Shown: positions 17,321 through 26,990, counted from the first letter of the stretch. The stretch is DNA of 64,000 nt from Brevundimonas albigilva (GCF_023503965.1 NZ_CP097298.1:1567001-1631000), one strand, 5' to 3'. Translations and numbers: made by a program. Notes: generated by a model from the letters alone, not told the origin.

Positions 17321-19185
17321 CTATTCTGTGGGCGATGGACGCCTATGGTTAAGCTGGCTGTTCCTGAGCGCGCGCATGGGGCGGTGGCGACGCGACTCCG
17401 GGGTTGCGGCCTGGAAGGCGCGGCGGAACTGGTCGCGCCGTTCGTGGATGGAGGCCAGGACCAGGCCCATCGGCACCCCCAGGTCGACCAAGGTGTTCTC
17501 GGCCAGCTGCAGGCTGGCCTCGGTGGTTTCGGGCACGGCGTCGGTGACGCCCAGCGCATAGAGGCGGGCCGCGTGCTGGTCGTCGCGGGCGCGCGCGATC
17601 AGGATCAGGTCCTCGCGCAGGGGCCGGGCGACGCGGACGACCTCGTCCACCTTGGCCGGGGAATCCATCGTCACGACCAGGGCGCGGGTGGTCATGACGC
17701 CGCAGCGCAGCAGCATCTCGGACCGGCCGGCGTCGCCGTAGAAGACGTCGAAGCCCGCCCGGCGGCCCGCCGCCACCGTGGCCGGATCGGCGTCCACGGC
17801 GATGAAGGGCTGGTCATGCTCGCGCAGCATCTCGCCGATCAGCCGCCCGACGCGGCCGAAGCCGACGATCACGGTCGCCCCCTCGCCGGGGTCGGGGACG
17901 GCGCCGGCCGCATCCGGTCCCGGGTCGTGGGGCGCGCCCGCGGCCGGGCGGGTCAGCCGCTGACCCAGCAGCGCCAGAAGGGGGATGCAGAAGATGCTGA
18001 TCGTGGCCGACAGGGCGACGGCGGCCGTGATCCCCGGCGAGGCCACGCCCTCGACCAGGCCGGTGGCGAAGACGACGAAGGCGAACTCTCCCGCCGGGGC
18101 CAGGACCAGGGCCGTCTCCAGCGCCGGACGCCAGGCCAGGCCCCACAGCCGCGCCAGGCCGAAGACGACCGCGGCCTTGACCGCCACGATGGCCAGCGCC
18201 AGGCCGAACACGCCCGCCGGGTCGGCCGCCACCGCGTCCAGGTCCAGCCCCAGGCCGACCCCCACGAAGAAGACCCCCAGCAACAGGCCCTTGAACGGCT
18301 CGATCGAGACCTCGACCTCGCGCCGGAACTCGGTCTCGGCCAGCAGCACGCCGGCGACCAGGGCGCCCAGGCTCATCGACAGGCCGGCGGCCTGGGCCGC
18401 CAGGCCGGCGCCGATGACCACCAGCAGGCTGGCGGCGACGAACAGCTCCCCGCCCTGCTCGGCCCGCCGGGCGCGCGCGACCGAGCGGAACATCGGCCGC
18501 AGCACGATCCGGCCCAGCAGCACCAGCAGCCCCAGGCCGATCGCGGCGGGAACCAGCGTCAGCAGGGCGCGGCCCAGGACGGCCGGTTCCAGGACGCTTC
18601 CCCCAGGCCCGCGCTCTGCGCCAGGGCGGCCAGAACGGTGACGGTGATCAGGATCGGCGCCACCGACAGGTCCTGGGCCAGAAGCACGGCGAAGGTCGAG
18701 CGGCCGACCACCCCCTTCAGCCGCCCGCGCTCGGCCAGCACCGGCATGACCACGGCGGTCGACGACAGGGCCAGGCCCATGCCCAGCACCACCGCCCCGG
18801 CCAGCGGCTGGCCGGTCAGCATGAACAGGGCCGCCAGCACGACGGTGCAGGCGACGACCTGCATCAGCCCCAGGCCGAAGACCAGGCGGCGCAGGGCGCG
18901 CAGCCGTTCCCACGACAGCTCCAGCCCGATCATGAACAGGAGGAAGGCCACGCCCAGTTCGGACAGCTGGGCCAGCTGGCCCGGATCGCTGATCGTGGCC
19001 CACGACAGCCATGGCAGGGCGTCGGAGAAGCGCGCCAGCCCGTCCGGCCCCAGCAGGACGCCGGCCGCCAGGAACCCCAGGATCGGGCTGATCTTCAGTC
19101 GGTTGACCAGGGGCACCATGACGCCCGCGGCCGCCAGGAAGACCACCAGATCCTTGTATTCGCCGCCGCCGTGCCCGTTGGTCAT
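17321..19185 (-). CDS. KefB/KefC-type potassium:proton antiporter (one frameshift)
   Basis: About 621 residues: a CPA2 transmembrane domain (PLVNRLKISPILGFLAAGVLLGP, FLLFMIGLELSWERL, GLALSSTAVVMPVL), then a cytoplasmic RCK/TrkA-N domain (VIVGFGRVGRLIGEML, followed by FIAVDADPATVAAGR). It probably exports K+ in exchange for H+ under electrophile or stress control. Near 18598 the frame breaks in a run of G (AGLGE to SVLEPAVLG), fitting loss of one G. The start at 19185 (MTNGHGGGEY) places the first helix at residue ~13. Confidence 0.88.
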
Positions 19186-19338
19186 CCGCCCTCCGTCCCC
19201 CGGCGTATCAGAGGGCGCCGCGCGTCGTCTGGCGAGAGGCCGGGGCGCTTTCATGAACTTTTTTAAGGCGACAGGTCCCTTGTCCGGTCTAGGGTCCGGC
19301 CGCCCGGCCGCATCGGGGCCGGGATCGAGGATCGAAGT

Positions 19339-21459
19339 ATGAAACGTCTGCTTATCGGGGCCGCCGCGGGCGCCCTTCTGCTGCCCGCCGCCGCCCTGGC
19401 GCAGGACATCGGACACGACCACGCCTGCCTGGACGAGAGCTGCACCATCGTCTCGCTGTTCTCGGGCGAGGAGACCGCCGCCGGCTGGCAGGGGACCGAG
19501 GCGCCCAAGTACGGGACCTGGGGCTTCGACCTGGCCGGGCGCGACACCGCCGTGGCGCCGGGCGACGACTTCTTCCGCTACGCCAACGGGACGGCGATCG
19601 ACAAGCTGATCATCCCGTCGGACCGCACCAGCTACGGCTCGTTCGCCCTGCTGCGCGAACTGTCGGACAACCGGATGAAGGAACTGGTCACGGGCCTGGC
19701 GGCGCGCACCGACCTGGCGCCCGGATCGGACGAGGCCAAGATCGCCGACGCCTATCGCGCCTACATGGACGAGGCCCGCATCGAGCAGTTGGACGCCCAG
19801 CCGCTGCAACCCTATCTGAGCGCCATCCGCGCCGCCGACAGCCATGAGAAGCTGGCCGCCTACATGGGCCAGACGGTCGGCCGCTTCGGCGGGTCCTTCT
19901 TCGGCACCGGCATCACCATCGACGCGAAACAGCCGACCCGCTACGTCGTCTCGACCGGCCAGTCGGGCATCGGCCTGCCCAACCGCGACTACTATCTGGA
20001 CGCGCGCTACGCCGACAAGAAGGAGAAGTACCAGGCCTACGTCGCCGACATGCTGGGCATGATCGGCTGGGCGAACCCGGCCGAGACCGCCGCCGCCATC
20101 GTGGCCCTGGAGACCAAGATCGCCGAGGCGCACTGGACCCCGATCCAGAACCGCAACCGCGACGAGACCTACAACGAATACACCATCGCCCGCCTGGCCG
20201 CCGACGCGCCCGGCTTCGACTGGCAGACCTATTTCGACGCCGCCGAACTGGGCGGGACGCCGCGCCTGATCGTGCGCCAGGACACGGCCATGCCCAAGAT
20301 CGCGGCCCTATACGCCGAGACGCCGGTCGAGCTGCTGCAGGCGTGGGAGGCCTTCCACACCGCCGACGACATGGCGCCCTTCCTGTCCAAGCGCTTTTCC
20401 GACGCGCAATGGGCCTTCCGCTCGCGCGACCTGTCGGGCCAACCCGAGCAGCGCAGCCGTGAGAAGCGGGCCATCTCCTTCGCCGAGAACGCCCTGGGCG
20501 AGGCCACGGGACGGCTCTATGTGGCCGAATATTTCCCGGCCGAGTCCAAGGCCAAGATGGAACAGCTGGTCGCCAACCTACGCACCGCCCTGTCGCACCG
20601 CATCGACGGCCTGAGCTGGATGGGCGCCGAGACCAAGGCGGCGGCGCAGGAGAAGCTGACCAAGTTCACCGTCAAGATCGGCTATCCCGACAAGTGGCGC
20701 GACTATTCCGGCCTGGAGGTCCGCGCCGACGACCTGGTCGGCAACGCCGAGCGCCGCGGCCTGTTCGAGTGGAACTATGACCTGGCCCGCCTGGACGAGC
20801 CGGTCGACAAGTCCGAGTGGGGCATGACCCCGCAGACGGTCAACGCCTACTACAACTCGGCCAACAACGAGATCGTCTTCCCGGCCGCCATCCTGCAGCC
20901 GCCCTTCTTCGATCCGGACGCGGACCCGGCGGTCAACTACGGCGGCATCGGCGGCGTGATCGGCCACGAGATCGGCCACGGCTTCGACGACCAGGGCTCC
21001 AAGTCCGACGGCGACGGCGTGCTGCGCAACTGGTGGACCGCCGAGGACAAGGCCAAGTTCGAGGCCCTGACCACCCGCCTGGGCGCCCAGTACGACCAGT
21101 ACGAGCCCCTGCCCGGCTATCACGTGCAGGGCGGACTGACGATGGGCGAGAACATCGGCGACGCCTCGGGCGTGGCGGTGGGCTTGGAGGCCTATCACCT
21201 GTCGCTGAACGGCCAGGCCGCGCCGGTCCTGGACGGGACCACCGGCGACCAGCGCTTCTTCTACGGCTGGGCCCAGGTGTGGCAGTCGAAGTACCGCGAC
21301 GAGGCCCTGAAGCAGCAGGTGGCGACCGACCCGCACTCGCCGGCGCAGTTCCGCGTGATCGGCCCGCTGCGCAACGTCGACGCCTGGTACGACGCCTTCG
21401 ACGTGGAGCCGGGCGCCAAATACTATCTGGCGCCGGAGGATCGCGTCCGCATCTGGTAA
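19339..21459 (+). CDS. M13 family (neprilysin-like) zinc metallopeptidase
   Basis: 706 residues, intact. A signal peptide (GAAAGALLLPAAALA) is followed by an extracellular helical domain and the catalytic domain with GHEIGHGFDDQG (zinc-binding HExxH), the ENIGD third-ligand motif and NAYYNSANNEIVFPAAILQPPFF. M13 enzymes cleave short peptides in the periplasm or outside. The start is preceded by GGATCGAGGATCGAAGT, a plausible ribosome site. A strong terminator follows 25 bases after the stop. Confidence 0.93.
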   Translation: MKRLLIGAAAGALLLPAAALAQDIGHDHACLDESCTIVSLFSGEETAAGWQGTEAPKYGTWGFDLAGRDTAVAPGDDFFRYANGTAIDKLIIPSDRTSYGSFALLRELSDNRMKELVTGLAARTDLAPGSDEAKIADAYRAYMDEARIEQLDAQPLQPYLSAIRAADSHEKLAAYMGQTVGRFGGSFFGTGITIDAKQPTRYVVSTGQSGIGLPNRDYYLDARYADKKEKYQAYVADMLGMIGWANPAETAAAIVALETKIAEAHWTPIQNRNRDETYNEYTIARLAADAPGFDWQTYFDAAELGGTPRLIVRQDTAMPKIAALYAETPVELLQAWEAFHTADDMAPFLSKRFSDAQWAFRSRDLSGQPEQRSREKRAISFAENALGEATGRLYVAEYFPAESKAKMEQLVANLRTALSHRIDGLSWMGAETKAAAQEKLTKFTVKIGYPDKWRDYSGLEVRADDLVGNAERRGLFEWNYDLARLDEPVDKSEWGMTPQTVNAYYNSANNEIVFPAAILQPPFFDPDADPAVNYGGIGGVIGHEIGHGFDDQGSKSDGDGVLRNWWTAEDKAKFEALTTRLGAQYDQYEPLPGYHVQGGLTMGENIGDASGVAVGLEAYHLSLNGQAAPVLDGTTGDQRFFYGWAQVWQSKYRDEALKQQVATDPHSPAQFRVIGPLRNVDAWYDAFDVEPGAKYYLAPEDRVRIW

Positions 21460-21483
21460 GGCGACGCTCCTTCGAGAATCGCG

Positions 21484-21509
21484 AAAGGCCGGGGGCGACC
21501 CCGGCCTTT
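21484..21509 (+). terminator. intrinsic terminator after the M13 peptidase
   Basis: AAAGGCCGGGG pairs with CCCCGGCCTTT around a GCGA loop, followed by CTGCT. The arms give A and T tracts on both strands. Confidence 0.7.
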
Positions 21510-21573
21510 CTGCTGTCCGGCGTCCTGTGCGACGAAGGCGCGGCGACGGTCCAGGCTGCTGATTTCAGGCACG

Positions 21574-21689
21574 AAAAAGCCCGCTGCGGGGGATACGTCG
21601 CAGCGGGCTTTCCGAGGCTCTTGTGAGCCGACGTTTCCTCCCGAAACGCCTTCAAGAACTGCGTGCTTGAGCACCGCTCGTCCTCGAGT
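21574..21689 (-). ncRNA. candidate structured small RNA downstream of hisS
   Basis: No protein frame is convincing here. Reading the minus strand from about 21689, four hairpins follow in series: GTGC-TCAA-GCAC, CGTTTC-GGGAG-GAAACG, GGCTC-ACAA-GAGCC, and a terminator stem AGCCCGCTGCG / CGCAGCGGGCT with a C-rich loop (ATCCCCC) and a TTTTT tail (21578-21574). A TTGACG-N17-TCAATT promoter sits just upstream. The second loop displays GGGAGGA, the terminator loop CCCCC. The last hairpin also serves as the hisS terminator. No known RNA family was recognised. Confidence 0.45.
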
Positions 21690-21695
21690 GAGACC

Positions 21696-21724
21696 AATTG
21701 ACGCCATCCCGGGGCCGTCGTCAA
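21696..21724 (-). promoter_or_regulatory. sigma-70-type promoter for the small RNA candidate
   Basis: Minus-strand TTGACG (21724-21719), 17-bp spacer, TCAATT (21701-21696). It lies about 80 bases after the hisS stop codon and would start RNA at about 21689. Confidence 0.4.
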
Positions 21725-21801
21725 CGGGGGTTTCGCCGCAAATCGAACTTTCGTCGACTTATCGCTGATAACTCATCCTTGGCGAGATTATTTATCGAAG
21801 C

Positions 21802-23289
21802 TTATTCGATAATGCGGCGGATGGCGGAGACCAGTTCCGCGCGCGGCAGGACGACCTGGCCGGGGCGTTCGGCCTTCCAGGCTTCGTTGTCGGCGATCCC
21901 GGCGGCGGCGGCGCGGCGGCGTCCAGGTCCTTGATGGTCACCTGTCCGGCCGCGATCTCGTCCCCGCCCAGGATGACGGCGGCCGGGGCGCCGCGCCGGT
22001 CGGCGTATTTCATCTGCGCCTTCATGCCGGCCCGGCCCAGGTAGAGTTCGGCCGCGATCCCGGCGGCGCGCAGCTCGGCGACGGCCGACAAATAGTGCGC
22101 CATGTCGTCCTCCGAGAAGACGATGACCACCACCGGGCCGCGCACGGCGTCGGCGTCGGCCCGCCCGGCCGCGCGCAGGGCCGAGGCCAGGCGCGAGACG
22201 CCGAACGAGAAGCCGGTGGCGGGCACGCTCTGGCCGGTGAAGCGGGCGACCAGGTCGTCGTAGCGGCCGCCCCCGCCGATCGAGCCAAAGCGGACCGGGC
22301 GCCCCTTGTCGTCGGCCGTCTCCAGCAGCAGTTCGGCCTCGAACACCGCGCCGGTGTAGTATTCCAGGCCGCGCACGATGGTCGGGTCGAAGGTCACCGC
22401 CGCCGGGTCGACCGACATGGCGTTCAGGGCCCGGTCGATGGCGGCCAGTTCGTTCAGGGCCGCCTCCCCCGCCGCGCCCAGGTCGCCCGACCGGGCCACG
22501 GCGTCCAGGGTCTGGGCGCGGGTCAGGCCCGGCGTGTTGGCCGAGGCCAGGAAGGCCTCGACGGCGCCCTGACCGTGGGCGGCAGGTTCGCCCCCGGGTG
22601 TAGTCGCCCGACTCGTCCAGCCGGCCTTCGCCCAGCAGCTGGACCACGCCGTCCCAGCCCAGGCGGTCGAACTTGTCGATGGCGCGCAGCGCCGTCAGCC
22701 GCTGGCCCGCCTCGGTCACGCCGCCGGCGTCGAACAGGCCGTCGAACAGCTTGCGGTTGGACACGCGGATCTGGGCCTGGCCCGGCGCCAGGCCGGCGGC
22801 CTGGAGGCCCTGACAGGCCATGGCGATGATCTCGGCGTCGGCCTCGGGCCGGTCCGAGCCCACGGTGTCGGCGTCGCACTGCCAGAATTCGCGAAAGCGC
22901 CCGGGACCGGGCTTCTCGTTCCTCCACACCGGGCCGTAGGCGTAGCGGCGGAAGGGCTTGGGCAGGGTCTCCCACGACTGCGCCGCGAACCGGGCCAGGG
23001 GCGCGGTGTGGTCGTAGCGCAGCGCCATCCAGTCGCCCGGCTCGTCCGACCCCGCGTCGTCCTGCAGCGCGAACACCCCCTCGTTGGGCCGGTCGGCGTC
23101 GGGCAGGAACTTGCCCAGGGCGTCGGCGTATTCGAAGGCCGGCGTCTCCAGCGGCTCGAAGCCCCAGCGCTCATAGACCTCGGACACCTGGCGCACGATG
23201 CGCCGCTCGGCGGACAGGTCGCGCCCGCGCTTGTCGGCGAAACCGCGCGGATTGCGGGCGAGGGGGCGGAGGGGGCCTTCGGTGCTCAT
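21802..23289 (-). CDS. hisS: histidyl-tRNA synthetase (three frameshifts)
   Basis: Class II synthetase charging tRNA-His, about 496 residues after repair. The N-terminal frame carries motif 2 ([26 protein letters not shown]); the middle frame carries the two histidine motifs ([13 protein letters not shown] and [10 protein letters not shown]) and the start of the anticodon-binding domain; the last ~30 residues ([20 protein letters not shown] ... RRIIE) lie in a third arrangement. Breaks are near 22605 and 22575 ([19 protein letters not shown] is recovered by two single-base insertions) and near 21925. All three fit lost bases. An essential gene, so sequence error is the likely cause. Confidence 0.93.
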   Translation of the reverse strand: MSTEGPLRPLARNPRGFADKRGRDLSAERRIVRQVSEVYERWGFEPLETPAFEYADALGKFLPDADRPNEGVFALQDDAGSDEPGDWMALRYDHTAPLARFAAQSWETLPKPFRRYAYGPVWRNEKPGPGRFREFWQCDADTVGSDRPEADAEIIAMACQGLQAAGLAPGQAQIRVSNRKLFDGLFDAGGVTEAGQRLTALRAIDKFDRLGWDGVVQLLGEGRLDESGDYTRGRTCRPRSGRRRGLPGLGQHAGPDPRPDPGRRGPVGRPGRGGGGGPERTGRHRPGPERHVGRPGGGDLRPDHRARPGILHRRGVRGRTAAGDGRRQGAPGPLWLDRRGRPLRRPGRPLHRPERARHRLLVRRLAPGLGPARGRAGRRRRRARPGGGHRLLGGRHGALFVGRRRAARRRDRGRTLPGPGRHEGADEIRRPARRPGRRHPGRGRDRGRTGDHQGPGRRRAAAAGIADNEAWKAERPGQVVLPRAELVSAIRRIIE

Positions 23290-23337
23290 GGCGCGCGCTT
23301 AAGCCAAGGCACGCGCGGTCGCAACCGAAGAGGATGG

Positions 23338-23422
23338 TGGTGCGGGCGGTCGGGGTCGAACCGACACTCCTTTCGGAACCGGATTTTGAGTCCGGCGCGT
23401 CTACCAATTTCACCACGCCCGC
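23338..23422 (-). tRNA. tRNA-Leu (anticodon CAA)
   Basis: On the minus strand GCGGGCG (5') pairs with CGCCCGC (3') as a 7-bp acceptor stem; the anticodon stem CCGGA/TCCGG holds loop CTCAAAA, giving anticodon CAA (reads UUG). A long class II variable arm (TTCCGAAAGGAG-like) identifies Leu, and the T arm carries GGTTCGACCCC. The CCA end is encoded (23340-23338). It starts 47 bases downstream of the CcdC-like gene. Confidence 0.95.
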
Positions 23423-23469
23423 ATTGGGCCGCCTCATGCCACACGGACGCGGGCGGCGTAAAGCGGCGA

Positions 23470-24000
23470 CTAGGCCGCGACTTCCACGTGGTCGTCCGGG
23501 CGGCCGGCCAGGATGCGGCGGGCGCGGATGAACATCTCGACGCGCTGCAGCACGATCAGGCCCAGGGCGAAGACCAGGAAGGCCTCGGTGACGGCCAGGG
23601 CGTTCAGATGCCACTGGGCCGCGTGGCTCTCGATCAGGGGGCGCAGCACGCCGCGGAAGGCGAACAGCGCCACCACCAGCACCAGGCCCAGCGGCGAGGC
23701 CTGGGACCGCAGCGACCCGTCGGGCTCCTTCTCGATGGTGATGGTCTTGCCGCGCCACCAGCCGGCGACGCCGCCCAGCACCGCCCCGACCAGCAGGATC
23801 GCCCAGGCGTCCAGGCCGAACGGCGACGCCCCGACGGCGCGGGTCGAGCCCCACACGCCCAGCAGGATCAGCGGTCCCACGATCGCCGGCATGACCCACA
23901 GCAGGTTCGGGCGCAGGACGCGCCGCCTGCGGTTGCGCAGCAGGACCAGGACGATGACGACCGGAATGACGGCCAGCGGAATCCACTGTTGCGGCGACAT
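23470..24000 (-). CDS. CcdC-like membrane protein
   Basis: 176 residues with five predicted hydrophobic segments (IPLAVIPVVIVLVLL, LLWVMPAIVGPLILLGV, AILLVGAVLGGVAGWW, LGLVLVVALFAFRGVL, AVTEAFLVFALGLIVLQ). The pattern, with GGVAGWWRGKTITIEKEPDGSLRS in the middle, is that of CcdC/DUF1453 proteins. No enzymatic motif is seen. It follows the hydrolase gene by 48 bases on the same strand. Confidence 0.65.
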   Translation of the reverse strand: MSPQQWIPLAVIPVVIVLVLLRNRRRRVLRPNLLWVMPAIVGPLILLGVWGSTRAVGASPFGLDAWAILLVGAVLGGVAGWWRGKTITIEKEPDGSLRSQASPLGLVLVVALFAFRGVLRPLIESHAAQWHLNALAVTEAFLVFALGLIVLQRVEMFIRARRILAGRPDDHVEVAA

Positions 24001-24048
24001 GATCTCTTCCCCGACCTCCCCCTTGAGGCCGGGGCCAGACTAGCCGCG

Positions 24049-25067
24049 TCAGGCGTCGCGCGAAAGCGGCTCCACGCGCTGTTCGATGGCGCCGAAGATC
24101 GAGTGGTGACGCGCGTCCAGCATCTCGATCCGCACCGTGTCGCCGTGGGCCAGGAAGGGCGTCTCGGGCTTGCCGCGCAGGATCGTCTCCACGGTGCGGA
24201 CCTCGGCGATGCAGGAATAGCCCAGGCCGCCCTCGGCGACCGGACGGCCGGGGCCGCCGTCGGCGTCGCGGTTCGACACCGTGCCCGAGCCGATGATCGT
24301 GCCGGCGCTCAAGGCGCGCGTCTTGGCCAGATGCGCGATCAGGGTCCCGAAGTCGAAGGTCATGTCGACCCCGGCGTCCGCCTTGCCGAAGTCGCGGCCG
24401 TTCAGCTGCACCGACAGCTGCCGTGCAGCTTGCCGTCCTTCCAGCGGTCGCCCAGGGCGTCGGGCGCGACCAGGACGGGCGACAAGGCGCTGGCGGGCTT
24501 GGACTGGACGAAGCCGAAGCCCTTGGCCAGTTCGGCCGGGATCAGGTTCCGCAGCGAGACGTCGTTGACCAGGCCGACCAGGCGGATGGCGGCCAGCGCC
24601 TCTTCCCGCGTCGCGCCTTGGGCCACGTCGCCCACGACCACCACGATCTCCGCTTCCAGGTCGCAGCCCCAGGCCGGGTCGGCCAGCGGAATGGGGTCGC
24701 GCGGGCCCAAAAAGCCGTCGGACCCGCCCTGGTACATCAGCGGGTCGGTCCAGAAGCTCTCGGGCATCTCGGCGCCGCGCGCCCTACGCACCAGCTCGAC
24801 GTGGTTCACATAGGCCGAGCCGTCCGCCCACTGATAGGCGCGCGGCAGGGGGCTGGCGGCCTCGTGCTCGCGGAAGCGGCCGCGCGGCACGGCCTCGTGC
24901 TCCAGGCTCTCGGCCAGGGCGCGCAGCAGCGGTTCGCAGCGATCCCAGTCGTCCAGCGCCGCCTGCAGGGTGGGCGCGATCAGGAAGGCGTCGGTGAACC
25001 AGTGAAGGTCGCTGGAGACGACCACGAGGCGGCCGTCGCGGCCGTGCTTGAGCGAGGCGAGTTTCAT
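24049..25067 (-). CDS. fumarylacetoacetate hydrolase family protein (one frameshift)
   Basis: About 339 residues. GCDLEAEIVVVVGD matches the FAH metal-binding acidic motif, and VGLVNDVSLRNLIPAELAKGFGFVQSKPASALSPV and SAGTIIGSGTVSN are FAH family blocks. At about 24412 the frame breaks (KLHG to QLSVQLNGRDFG), fitting one lost C. The ATG at 25067 is used because the frame's upstream candidate is only a TTG. It probably cleaves a C-C bond in aromatic or diketo acid breakdown; the substrate is uncertain. Confidence 0.88.
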
Positions 25068-25088
25068 GCCCAAGGCCTAGACCGAAAA

Positions 25089-25346
25089 TCAGTCGGGGGC
25101 CAGAAGCAGGGTCCGGGCCTCGGCGCCGGCGCGGGCGGCGGGGTCGCGCACCTCGACCTCGACCACCACCGCGCCCTTCGGTTCGACCGCCCACAGATAG
25201 CGGCGCTCCACCTCGACCGCGCGGCCCGAGGGGGCGAAGCCGGCGAAGCTGTCGCCCCAGGGCGTGACCTTGCGGATGTCGGCGAACGGCAGGGCGCAGG
25301 CGGCGTCCAGCTCTTCCTGGGCCATGGCGTCCAGTTCGTCGGTCAT
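25089..25346 (-). CDS. 85-residue conserved-looking hypothetical protein
   Basis: Not recognised. Soluble, acidic, with alternating strands (AVEVERRYLWAVEPKGAVVVEVEVRDP) suggesting a small beta domain. It sits between the hotdog protein (4 bases upstream) and the FAH hydrolase (21 bases downstream) and is clearly co-transcribed; the tight packing is the main support for its being real. Confidence 0.55.
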   Translation of the reverse strand: MTDELDAMAQEELDAACALPFADIRKVTPWGDSFAGFAPSGRAVEVERRYLWAVEPKGAVVVEVEVRDPAARAGAEARTLLLAPD

Positions 25347-25350
25347 GGCG

Positions 25351-25758
25351 TCAGCGCCGCGAGAACAGGGCGCGGGTCAGGCCCGAGAAGACCAGCCGGC
25401 CGCCTTCGTCCAGCAGGTCGTGCGAGGCGATGACGATGCCCTTCTCGTCGCCCACCGGATCCTTGCCCATCACCGTCATCCGCCCGCGCAGCAGCTCGCC
25501 CGCCGGCGGATTGCGCATATAGCGCAGGCCGTCGACGGCCAGCACCTTGGTCTGCGCCCAACCGGCGGCCTTGTCGGCGGCCAGTCGGCTCCACAGCACA
25601 TAGATCAGGGCGTCCGGCGCGCCATAGGCGACGTCCCAGCCGGGCTGGAACCGCTCGACGAAGATGTCGAGCGCGCCCTGGTCGACCGCGCAGGCGCCCA
25701 GGGGAACGACCTGCCCCACCTCCAGATCCTCGAAATGGACGAGCAGCGGGTCGCTCAT
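25351..25758 (-). CDS. MaoC-like hotdog-fold protein
   Basis: 135 residues. The N-terminal HFEDLEVGQVVPLGACAVD is the typical opening of MaoC / R-hydratase-like hotdog proteins, and the C-terminal GKGIVIASHDLLDEGGRLVFSGLTRALF-like strands fit the same fold. The usual catalytic Asp/His pair is not clear (DIFVERFQPGWDVAYG), so it may be non-catalytic or act on a different acyl substrate. It lies 14 bases after the upstream MDR gene in the same operon. Confidence 0.65.
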   Translation of the reverse strand: MSDPLLVHFEDLEVGQVVPLGACAVDQGALDIFVERFQPGWDVAYGAPDALIYVLWSRLAADKAAGWAQTKVLAVDGLRYMRNPPAGELLRGRMTVMGKDPVGDEKGIVIASHDLLDEGGRLVFSGLTRALFSRR

Positions 25759-25772
25759 GGGCGGTCGATCCT

Positions 25773-26792
25773 TCAGGCCGGTTCTTCGGAGACGCGAACC
25801 AGCAGCTTGCCGTCGTGATCGCCGGTGAACAAGCGGTTCAGCGAGGAGACGGCGCCCTCCAGCCCGTCGTCGACGTGGACCTTCCACTTGATCTTCCCGT
25901 CCGCCAGCCACGGCCCCATCTCGGCGACCATCTCCTTGGCGCGGGGGGCGTAGTCCAGCACCAGGAAGCCCTGGACGTTCAGACGGTGGGTGATGATCCG
26001 GCCGAAGTTCGGCGCCGGCGGCATTCGCGTGGCGTTGTAGGAGGACACCAGGCCGCAGACCGCCATGCGGCCGTGCACCTTCAGGCGGTTGAAGACGGCG
26101 ATCATGATGTCGCCGCCGACGTTCTCGAAGTTCAGGTCGATCCCGTCGGGGGCCAGCCGGTCAAGCGCGTCGCCCACGTCCTCGTTCTTGTAGTCGATGG
26201 CGGCGTCGAAGCCGAGGTCGTCGGTCAGCCAGGCGCACTTCTCCGGCCCGCCGGCGATGCCGATGACGCGGCAGCCGCGCTGCTTGGCGACCTGGCCGGC
26301 GATGGAGCCGACGGCGCCCGCCGCCGCCGAGATCACCAGCGTCTCGCCCGCCTGGGCCTTCAGCACGTCGGTGACGCCGAAATAGGCGGTCAGGCCGGTC
26401 ATCCCCAGCACGGACATATTGGCCGTCAGCGGCAGGCCCGGCGCGCGGTGGACGGGGCGCAGGCCGGCCTCAGGCACGACGGCATAGTCGGCCCAGCCGC
26501 CCGAGATCGGCATGACCACGTCGCCGACCTTGAACCGTTCCGAGCGGCTGTCCTCGACCACGCCCAGGGTCAGGCCGCGCATCACGTCGCCCAGGCCCAC
26601 CGGCGGCAGATAGCCTTCGGCGTCGTTCATCCAGGTGCGGTTGGTCGGGTCCAGCGACAGATAGACGGTGCGGACCAGAACCTCGGACTCCTTCAGGTCG
26701 GGGATGGGGCTCTCGACCAGTTCCAGGTCGCCGTCCTGAACGGCCCCCTTGGGCCGTTGACGCAGCACCCACTGACGATTGGTTCGGGCCAT
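25773..26792 (-). CDS. NADP-dependent MDR oxidoreductase (CurA/leukotriene B4 dehydrogenase type)
   Basis: 339 residues. Zinc-independent medium-chain reductase: VYLSLDPTNRTWMND and MRGLTLGVVEDS are typical of this group, the nucleotide motif is SAAAGAVGSIAGQVAK, and NFENVGGDIM is the family block. It probably reduces alpha,beta-unsaturated ketones with NADPH. The ATG at 26792 (MARTNRQWVL) matches the family start. First gene of the operon 26792 to 23470; an intrinsic terminator just upstream separates it from the EcfG-driven RNA. Confidence 0.9.
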   Translation of the reverse strand: MARTNRQWVLRQRPKGAVQDGDLELVESPIPDLKESEVLVRTVYLSLDPTNRTWMNDAEGYLPPVGLGDVMRGLTLGVVEDSRSERFKVGDVVMPISGGWADYAVVPEAGLRPVHRAPGLPLTANMSVLGMTGLTAYFGVTDVLKAQAGETLVISAAAGAVGSIAGQVAKQRGCRVIGIAGGPEKCAWLTDDLGFDAAIDYKNEDVGDALDRLAPDGIDLNFENVGGDIMIAVFNRLKVHGRMAVCGLVSSYNATRMPPAPNFGRIITHRLNVQGFLVLDYAPRAKEMVAEMGPWLADGKIKWKVHVDDGLEGAVSSLNRLFTGDHDGKLLVRVSEEPA

Positions 26793-26867
26793 GCCGGCTC
26801 TCCCATGCGTTTTCATTCAGGACGCATACTAGCGCAGGCGCGGGCGCCGTCGAGACGCGTGCGCAAG

Positions 26868-26984
26868 AAAAGAAAAGGCGGTCCGTGCGGACCGCCTTTG
26901 GGAGTGGCATCATCGAGAATGAGGCGCGGAGGCGACAGATCGGTTTTGGGGCCGATCAAGTCGGGGGCGTCGCCGCCTCCGCAT
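26868..26984 (-). ncRNA. candidate EcfG-dependent small RNA (GsrN-like)
   Basis: A minus-strand promoter of exact EcfG type (26991-27015) has no start codon nearby. The RNA it would make, about 115 nt, begins with GCGGAGGCG (26982-26974) pairing with CGCCTCCGC (26934-26926). That stem encloses an unpaired GCCCCCG and a hairpin GATCGG / CCGATC with loop CCCCAAAA. It ends in a terminator AAAGGCGGTCCG / CGGACCGCCTTT (26899-26888 and 26885-26874) followed by a T-rich tail. An EcfG promoter, a 5' C-rich stem-loop and an intrinsic terminator are the known properties of Caulobacter GsrN. Homology itself was not tested. Confidence 0.6.
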
Positions 26985-26990
26985 CCCGAT

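Noticed and set aside
23338..23422. Protein frames on either strand across the tRNA
   Set aside because: The stretch folds completely as tRNA-Leu with encoded CCA.
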